NCBI GenBank assembly: GCA_007116205.1
Contig: SKIY01000043.1
Coordinates: 1-9,972, forward strand
Source: Candidatus Izemoplasma sp.
GTDB taxonomy: Bacteria; Bacillota_I; Bacilli_A; Izemoplasmatales; Izemoplasmataceae
Direction: 5' to 3'
Length of the DNA: 9,972 nt
Below, one piece after another: positions 5,620 through 9,972 of this stretch; the first letter of the stretch is position 1; every line of letters starts with the position of its first letter. Below the pieces are notes generated by a model. The model ran no database searches. It worked only from the letters and a program-made list of their open reading frames with translations, and was not told the DNA's origin. The position numbers were made by a program, and so were the translations under genes.

Positions 5620-6888
5620 TGGCTCTATAATTACCGCAGTAATACGGTCTTTACGAATCATATCTGATTGCTTTTTAACATCATCAAACGTAATACTTTT
5701 GGCAATATCTAATATATCATAAATCAATAAGTCCTCCTGAGCATAGCGACTCGTTTCATGGGCTATATACTCTAAACTATCTAACGACATAATAAAGTTT
5801 CCTAACATTTGCTTTTTAAATCGATCAAAATCTTCTTGATGCACAATCGTTTCATCTAAATGCGTTAATGCATGCATTAACGCAGCATGAAACGCTTGCG
5901 GTTTTTGGGTCTCGCTTCCAATCATAATATAGCCATAATTTGACTCGTGTTGGATATCTAACCCATATGCGTCATTAATCAAACCGTCATCCATCCACTG
6001 TTCATAGTAATCACTGCTTCGCCCAAACAAAAGATCCATATACATTGTCATTGCGAGTTGTGCTTTAATGCGCTCGCGCATGAACATATTCGCTGCAGGC
6101 ATGTTTTTAATGCCCACTAAAACACTTGGCACTAAAACATCTAAGCTTTTAGTCATCGCTTTTTCAGCAACATGGTCCGGTTCGTCAATCGCCCGTTCAC
6201 TTGGGCTTAAAGGGGTAGGTTCCGGTAGTGTAATTGCATTTTCTAAATAGCTTTTTAAAGCTTTTACATCGACATCCCCGACAATTGTTAGTGTGCAAAC
6301 TTCAGGTTTATAATAAGCAGTATGCATTGCTTTTAAGATGTTTTTATCCATCGCTTGTATCGATTGAGATGTCCCTAAAATGTCATCTTTAACAGGGTGG
6401 TTTTTAAACAACAAGTTTAAAAGCGTATGATACTGAATATAGTAAGGATCATCAAGATGCATATTGAGTTCTTCTAATATAATATTTTTTTCCTTTTCGA
6501 CACCGGCATCACTAAAATCAGGATAAAAAAACATGTTTATTAATTGTTCGATGTTTTTAAAGACGTGCGCGGTTGCGTGAAACAAATAGGTCGTGCGGGT
6601 ATGATCTGTAAAGGCATTAACTTGCGCTTCGAGTTCCGCAAAAGCACCGGACATATCTTTCCCGTCTTTTTCAAATACTTTGTGTTCTAAAAAATGGGCG
6701 ATGCCTGCATGTGCTTTATCAAAACTGTCGCCTTTTTGATAGCCTTGATGGGTTCCACCTAAAGGGGTTGAAATCGTCACATATGTTTTGTGAAAATTTG
6801 GTTTATGCATGACAATGACCGTTAAACGGTCTTTAAGTTTAAACTGCGTCACTTTTTCATCGAACGCGTCATACCTTTTCGTTTGCAT
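5602..6888 (-). CDS. ymfH-like: M16-family zinc metallopeptidase, YmfH-like (catalytic subunit)
   Basis: A 428-residue two-domain M16 peptidase. Numbered from ATG 6888, the zinc motif HFLEH is at 65-69 (His65, Glu68, His69), and the distal ligand Glu is at about 140 in ILEELNMHLDDP (137-148), so the site looks intact. The C-terminal half (about 210-425) is the second M16 domain. No signal peptide is seen, so a cytosolic protein is expected. I prefer ATG 6888 because AGGGGG lies about eight bases upstream; a GTG at 6897 would sit on top of that site. It overlaps the end of the upstream YmfF-like gene by 20 bases in another frame, implying coupled translation. M16B enzymes of this kind often work as a heterodimer with a zinc-less partner, as expected here. 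The physiological substrate is unknown. Its last codons form the terminator arm. Confidence 0.9.
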   Translation of the reverse strand: MQTKRYDAFDEKVTQFKLKDRLTVIVMHKPNFHKTYVTISTPLGGTHQGYQKGDSFDKAHAGIAHFLEHKVFEKDGKDMSGAFAELEAQVNAFTDHTRTTYLFHATAHVFKNIEQLINMFFYPDFSDAGVEKEKNIILEELNMHLDDPYYIQYHTLLNLLFKNHPVKDDILGTSQSIQAMDKNILKAMHTAYYKPEVCTLTIVGDVDVKALKSYLENAITLPEPTPLSPSERAIDEPDHVAEKAMTKSLDVLVPSVLVGIKNMPAANMFMRERIKAQLAMTMYMDLLFGRSSDYYEQWMDDGLINDAYGLDIQHESNYGYIMIGSETQKPQAFHAALMHALTHLDETIVHQEDFDRFKKQMLGNFIMSLDSLEYIAHETSRYAQEDLLIYDILDIAKSITFDDVKKQSDMIRKDRITAVIIEPKKISD

Positions 6889-8128
6889 CTGTTTCACCCC
6901 CTAAACGGTATTTAAAAATAACTTCTAACCGTTTTGCTAATGCGACTATATCTTTTTTATCCACTGCTTGCACAATATCAAGCAATAACGTCTCTTTAAA
7001 CGGCACTTTGAAAAGTGATGTCCGTAAAGCCCGTACGGATAAGCCTGATGGGGTGTCATAACTTTGTTTAAATTGGCTAATAATATGGCGTTTCGCTAAA
7101 TCTACATCGCGGTCAGTAAACTCACCTGTTTTTAACCATGTTAAACACTCCATCATCTTCGCTTCACCTTCGGCTAAGTTAGCTTTTGTCATCGCGCTTG
7201 CTAAGGTGATTAATCCTGTGTTCGGTGAATAACTAGAATAAACATGATACGCTAAACTATGTTTTTCACGAACATGTTGAAATAGTAACGAATCGCTACT
7301 CTCACCGAGTAAAGCATTCAATACTAACATCGTAAAATAATCTTCATCGCGGTATAAAACATCGCTTTTTACGGTTATAAAAAAACGTTCTTGCGTCACT
7401 TTTTCGTGTTCAACGACTTCTGCTTTATAATCAAACGGATGTCGTAATAATACCGGTTTTGAGATTGGTTTTGACTGCAAGGGTAAATACTTCGTAATAA
7501 GCCTATGGGTTGAATCAACATCCCACGGTGATATAAGTGTTACATAAACTTGATTGGTAGAAAGCATCTCCTTATATGCAGATTTAATATCTGTTAAAGT
7601 CACTTCATCAATCGCTTCAATATGCCCTAAAGCATTCGCTTTATAAGGATAGTCTGCGTATAAAAACTCAGTATATCGCTTACCAGCATACCGCGCTTTA
7701 TTCGCGTATTCTGCTTTAAAGTAATCTTTTAAAAACTGTTTTTCTTCATCCAATGTTTTTTGATCAAACTTCGGTTGAAATAACGCAGTCTGTAAAAACT
7801 TTAAAGCATCTTCAAATATCGGATCATCTAGTCCATAAGCATCATCAATCACAACCATAGAAAATTGGTTAATATGGCGGGATGCGAGTTTCGTAGGACC
7901 GGCATGATAAATCGCATCATACAAAGATTCGAGATATTTACTTTGGGCTTTACGTGTTGGATATACAGCATTTTTTGCCTTAAGCATTGCAATCATTAAA
8001 CTGCGTGCCGTTACATTCACTTTATCTATTTCGGCTAAAAACCGCACCGTTAAGATGCGGGATTTAAATTGATTGGTTTCTACATACTGATACGTTACTT
8101 GGTTATGTTCTTTTAGATGTAATTTCAT
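6869..8128 (-). CDS. ymfF-like: M16-family peptidase-like protein without zinc motif, YmfF-like (non-catalytic subunit)
   Basis: A 419-residue homologue of the YmfF side of the B. subtilis YmfF/YmfH pair. The N-terminal domain lacks HxxEH: where it would be expected, roughly residues 65-75, the sequence is KYLESLYDAIY. The C-terminal domain keeps the M16 pattern LLGESSDSLLFQHVREKHS (273-291) followed by LAY, with Arg287 and Tyr294 as the Arg/Tyr pair that zinc-less partners commonly use to hold substrate. The protein is probably cytosolic and pairs with the downstream YmfH-like enzyme. The start ATG 8128 has GGAGG four bases upstream; the stop is TGA. The ribosome site directly follows the T-run of the deoD terminator, so the source of its transcript is unclear. 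The M16 assignment is firm; the pairing is inferred from overlap and family precedent. Confidence 0.88.
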   Translation of the reverse strand: MKLHLKEHNQVTYQYVETNQFKSRILTVRFLAEIDKVNVTARSLMIAMLKAKNAVYPTRKAQSKYLESLYDAIYHAGPTKLASRHINQFSMVVIDDAYGLDDPIFEDALKFLQTALFQPKFDQKTLDEEKQFLKDYFKAEYANKARYAGKRYTEFLYADYPYKANALGHIEAIDEVTLTDIKSAYKEMLSTNQVYVTLISPWDVDSTHRLITKYLPLQSKPISKPVLLRHPFDYKAEVVEHEKVTQERFFITVKSDVLYRDEDYFTMLVLNALLGESSDSLLFQHVREKHSLAYHVYSSYSPNTGLITLASAMTKANLAEGEAKMMECLTWLKTGEFTDRDVDLAKRHIISQFKQSYDTPSGLSVRALRTSLFKVPFKETLLLDIVQAVDKKDIVALAKRLEVIFKYRLGGETDANEKV

Positions 8129-8138
8129 AAAGCCTCCA

Positions 8139-8162
8139 AAAAAAGTGCCAAGGCACTTTTTT
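8139..8162 (-). terminator. Rho-independent terminator after deoD
   Basis: An 11-bp inverted repeat (8139-8149 and 8152-8162, AAAAAAGTGCC/GGCACTTTTTT) closes on two bases and is followed on the minus strand by T. It starts six bases after the deoD stop. The T-run touches the GGAGG of the ymfF-like gene (8133-8137), so termination here would also cut off that gene. It could be leaky, act as an attenuator, or be bypassed by a promoter within deoD. Confidence 0.8.
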
Positions 8163-8167
8163 ACTTA

Positions 8168-8878
8168 TTATTCAGCAAGGGTTAAAGCGATTTCCATCAT
8201 TTTAGTAAAAGCGTTTTGGCGCTCTTCACTTGATGTTGCTTCTTTGGTTACTAATGAATCTGATACCGTTAATAAACAGGCTGCGTTTTTCCCTGTAACT
8301 TTCGCATTATGAAATAATGCAAATGATTCCATTTCAACGGCAATGGCATCGTATTCTTTATATATTTTTTTATAATCTTCAAAGTGTTCGCGATAAAAAA
8401 CATCGCTTGAATGAATAACCCCTTTGGTGATTGGTATTTTTAATGCTTTTGCGGCGGCTTCGAGCCGTTCATTTAAATGTTTGCTTGGATAGGTATACGG
8501 TTGTTTATAACTTCCTGATTGGACATAAGCATAACTCGATTCACTATATGCGCTTTCAGCCAATAAAACATCATATAATGCAATTTTATCGGTATAAGCA
8601 CCACAAGAACCAATTCGAATAATGTTTTCAACATCGTAAAACTTGTACAGTTCATATGAGTAGATTCCAATACTAGGCATCCCCATACCACTGCCCATAA
8701 CACTTATTTTCTTTCCTTTATACGTTCCTGTATAACCGAACATATTACGTACTGTATTAAATTGTTTAACATCTTCTAAAAAAGTATCCGCAATAAATTT
8801 AGCACGCAATGGATCGCCTGGCATTAATACTGTTTTAGCAATTTCATGTTTTTCTGCAGAAATGTGTGGTGTACTCAT
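8168..8878 (-). CDS. deoD: purine-nucleoside phosphorylase (DeoD type)
   Basis: Splits purine (deoxy)ribonucleosides with phosphate to the base and (deoxy)ribose-1-phosphate; DeoD enzymes are usually hexameric and cytosolic. The 236 residues match the hexameric family: His5, MPGDPLRAK (19-27) with phosphate-binding Arg25, Arg44 in TVRNMFG, the signature GSGMGMPSIGIYSYEL (62-77), Arg88 in RIGSCG, the ribose-binding VEMES (181-185), and catalytic Asp207 in VSDSL (205-209). Arg220 in SSEER fits the arginine that assists the catalytic Asp. ATG 8878 has AGGAGGG seven bases upstream, and that site overlaps the deoC stop (TTAGGAGG), so the two are coupled. The reaction feeds DeoC through a mutase not in the window. 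The terminator at 8139-8162 follows. Confidence 0.97.
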   Translation of the reverse strand: MSTPHISAEKHEIAKTVLMPGDPLRAKFIADTFLEDVKQFNTVRNMFGYTGTYKGKKISVMGSGMGMPSIGIYSYELYKFYDVENIIRIGSCGAYTDKIALYDVLLAESAYSESSYAYVQSGSYKQPYTYPSKHLNERLEAAAKALKIPITKGVIHSSDVFYREHFEDYKKIYKEYDAIAVEMESFALFHNAKVTGKNAACLLTVSDSLVTKEATSSEERQNAFTKMMEIALTLAE

Positions 8879-8889
8879 CTTTTTCCCTC

Positions 8890-9549
8890 CTAATATTCAC
8901 TATCTGAAGTTTCGCCCTTAACTAAGGAAACGCCACTACTCGTACCGATGCGCGTTGCACCAGCTTCAACCATCATTTCAAAATCTTCACGGGTTTTTAC
9001 GCCGCCACTTGCTTTCACACCGCGGCCTTTAGCAACATCGGCCATAATCGTTACTGCTTCTAAAGTTGCACCACCTGTACCAAAGCCTGTACTTGTTTTT
9101 ACAAAGTCAGCGCCCGCTTTAAATGCGGCTACACTTGCGGCACGAATTTCTTCTTTTGTTAAATAACAGGTTTCTAATATGACTTTTAAAGTATGGGTAT
9201 TACACACCGTTTTAATCGCTTTAATTTCGGCTTCGACGTCGTCAAATTTACCAGCTTTTACCCACCCAACATTAATGACCATATCAATTTCATCGGCACC
9301 GTTGCGGATTGCATCTTCTGTTTCATACACTTTCGTTTTCGTCGTACTCGCACCGAGTGGGAACCCAATGACTGTACATACTAAAACCTCTGAACGCTTT
9401 AAACTTTCAGCAGCATACGATACCCATGTCGGATTAACACAGACACTTTTAAAGTCATAAGTAAGCGCCTCATCTAATAAGGTATCAATATCTTCTTTCA
9501 TTCCAAATGCTTTTAAATATGTGTGATCGATATACTTATTCAATTTCAT
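8890..9549 (-). CDS. deoC: deoxyribose-phosphate aldolase
   Basis: Cleaves 2-deoxyribose-5-phosphate to acetaldehyde and glyceraldehyde-3-phosphate, the last step of deoxynucleoside breakdown. It is a class I (Schiff-base) TIM-barrel aldolase. From ATG 9549 the protein has 219 residues, normal for the Bacillus-type enzyme, and begins KLNKYIDHTYLK as expected. Schiff-base Lys151 is in FVKTSTGFGTGGAT (149-162), Asp89 in DEIDMVINVG (86-95) and Lys179 in GVKASGGVKT (177-186), giving a complete active site. AGGAGG lies six bases before the ATG. The frame is also open upstream into the YczE-like protein with no stop, so a longer fusion product is possible; the family length and ribosome site favour the short start for aldolase function. 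The TAG stop overlaps the deoD ribosome site. Confidence 0.96.
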   Translation of the reverse strand: MKLNKYIDHTYLKAFGMKEDIDTLLDEALTYDFKSVCVNPTWVSYAAESLKRSEVLVCTVIGFPLGASTTKTKVYETEDAIRNGADEIDMVINVGWVKAGKFDDVEAEIKAIKTVCNTHTLKVILETCYLTKEEIRAASVAAFKAGADFVKTSTGFGTGGATLEAVTIMADVAKGRGVKASGGVKTREDFEMMVEAGATRIGTSSGVSLVKGETSDSEY

Positions 9550-9972
9550 AAATAGCCTCCTAAAAATGCTAAGATATAATTTTATTAATGGTCCTGCAGA
9601 CACAACGAAAACCAGTGTTCCAAGATGTGCAGTCCCAAAGTTATTAAGAAATACAAGCGATAAAATAATGCCTAAAATAAGCGGTGTTGCATCCAAAAAG
9701 AGTCTTGTTATAACCATCCGCTTCGTTTTAAAAACACGCATTAATGTATACATAAATTCTTCTAGCACACCTGCTGGATATTTTGATAAAATCAACAAAG
9801 ATCCTCCAAGGGGTAAAATCAAAATCCCAATTATAAACACACTGCTTTGAATGCTAAATTGCGTTGGGTAAAAAGATGCGAATACAAAACGATCAAATAA
9901 ATCAATCAAGTTTCCGACAATGAAAACAGGGACCGCCATCGCAAAATATTTCAAGTTTTTTTCATAGAGCAC
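9550..9972 (-). CDS. YczE-like multipass membrane protein, partial (5' end outside window), reading through into deoC
   Basis: 141 codons, open to the window edge, of a hydrophobic protein; the first visible codon is GTG but the gene probably starts further upstream. Four membrane segments are visible at about residues 10-26, 42-63, 93-110 and 114-134 of the visible part. The pattern of a Gly-rich helix, Arg90 and Asp94 before a helix, then HLGTLVFVVSAGPLIKLYL (116-134) resembles the YczE/YitT-like membrane family, whose role is not settled. No stop is found: after SIFRR, where the two AGG Arg codons are the deoC ribosome site, the frame enters the deoC ATG. Either the two are fused, or a stop was lost through a one-base change in the T run. 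The position before deoC hints at a linked role, possibly nucleoside-related transport, but that is a guess. Confidence 0.6.
9556..9561 (-). promoter_or_regulatory. deoC ribosome-binding site inside an open frame
   Basis: A perfect AGGAGG on the minus strand, six bases before the deoC ATG, is read as two Arg codons in the frame coming from the membrane-protein gene. It supports internal initiation at deoC whatever the status of the fusion. Confidence 0.85.

Noticed and set aside
8473..8703. Open frame within deoD on the minus strand, and a plus-strand one at 8431-8622
   Set aside because: Both lie wholly inside deoD, which has all family motifs; no ribosome sites of note.
13..9972. Mycoplasma-type code (UGA = Trp)
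   Set aside because: TGA ends several genes at the family-expected length and conserved tryptophans are TGG, so the standard code holds.
1..9972. CRISPR array, insertion sequence, tRNA or prophage
   Set aside because: No regularly spaced repeats, transposase, terminal inverted repeats, cloverleaf or phage gene was seen; gaps between genes are almost all under 65 bases.

Overview
The window is a compact, AT-rich, gene-dense piece of a bacterial chromosome that looks like a low-GC Firmicutes/Tenericutes relative. TGA is a real stop (VOC gene, folA, ymfF-like) and tryptophan is written TGG, so the standard bacterial code applies and not the Mycoplasma/Spiroplasma UGA-Trp code. Genes have strong AGGAGG-type ribosome sites and short gaps. 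The gene families (SsbB-like SSB, YmfF/YmfH-type M16 pair, YczE-like membrane protein, Pdp-type pyrimidine phosphorylase, DeoD, DeoC) fit a free-living Acholeplasma/Haloplasma/Izemoplasma-like or other Bacillota lineage. That placement is inference from gene content, not a measured phylogeny.

Layout from right to left (nearly everything is on the minus strand). (1) 9972-8168: a YczE-like membrane protein cut by the window edge, then deoC and deoD, closed by a terminator at 8139-8162. (2) 8128-5602: two overlapping M16 peptidase-family genes, the first without and the second with the zinc motif, ending in a terminator shared with a convergent gene. (3) 4662-5591 on the plus strand: a lone monoacylglycerol-lipase/lysophospholipase-like alpha/beta hydrolase with its own promoter. 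(4) 4398-4048: a stand-alone SsbB-like single-stranded DNA-binding protein with its own promoter and terminator. (5) 3919-442: a tight four-gene unit, thyA-folA-plsC-deoA(pdp), behind a consensus extended -10 promoter and ending in a terminator that overlaps the deoA stop codon. (6) 381-13: a small VOC/glyoxalase-fold protein.

The shared theme is deoxynucleoside metabolism. ThyA and FolA make dTMP and recycle the folate. DeoA and DeoD split pyrimidine and purine (deoxy)nucleosides to base plus (deoxy)ribose-1-phosphate. DeoC cleaves deoxyribose-5-phosphate to acetaldehyde and glyceraldehyde-3-phosphate. The linking mutase (DeoB) is not in the window.

No CRISPR array, mobile element, tRNA, rRNA or phage gene was seen, and I did not find a clearly new system. 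The oddest feature is that the reading frame of the YczE-like protein runs without a stop through the deoC ribosome site into deoC. One extra T in a five-T run would restore a normal stop. The second is that the ymfF-like gene's ribosome site sits directly against the deoD terminator, leaving no room for a promoter.
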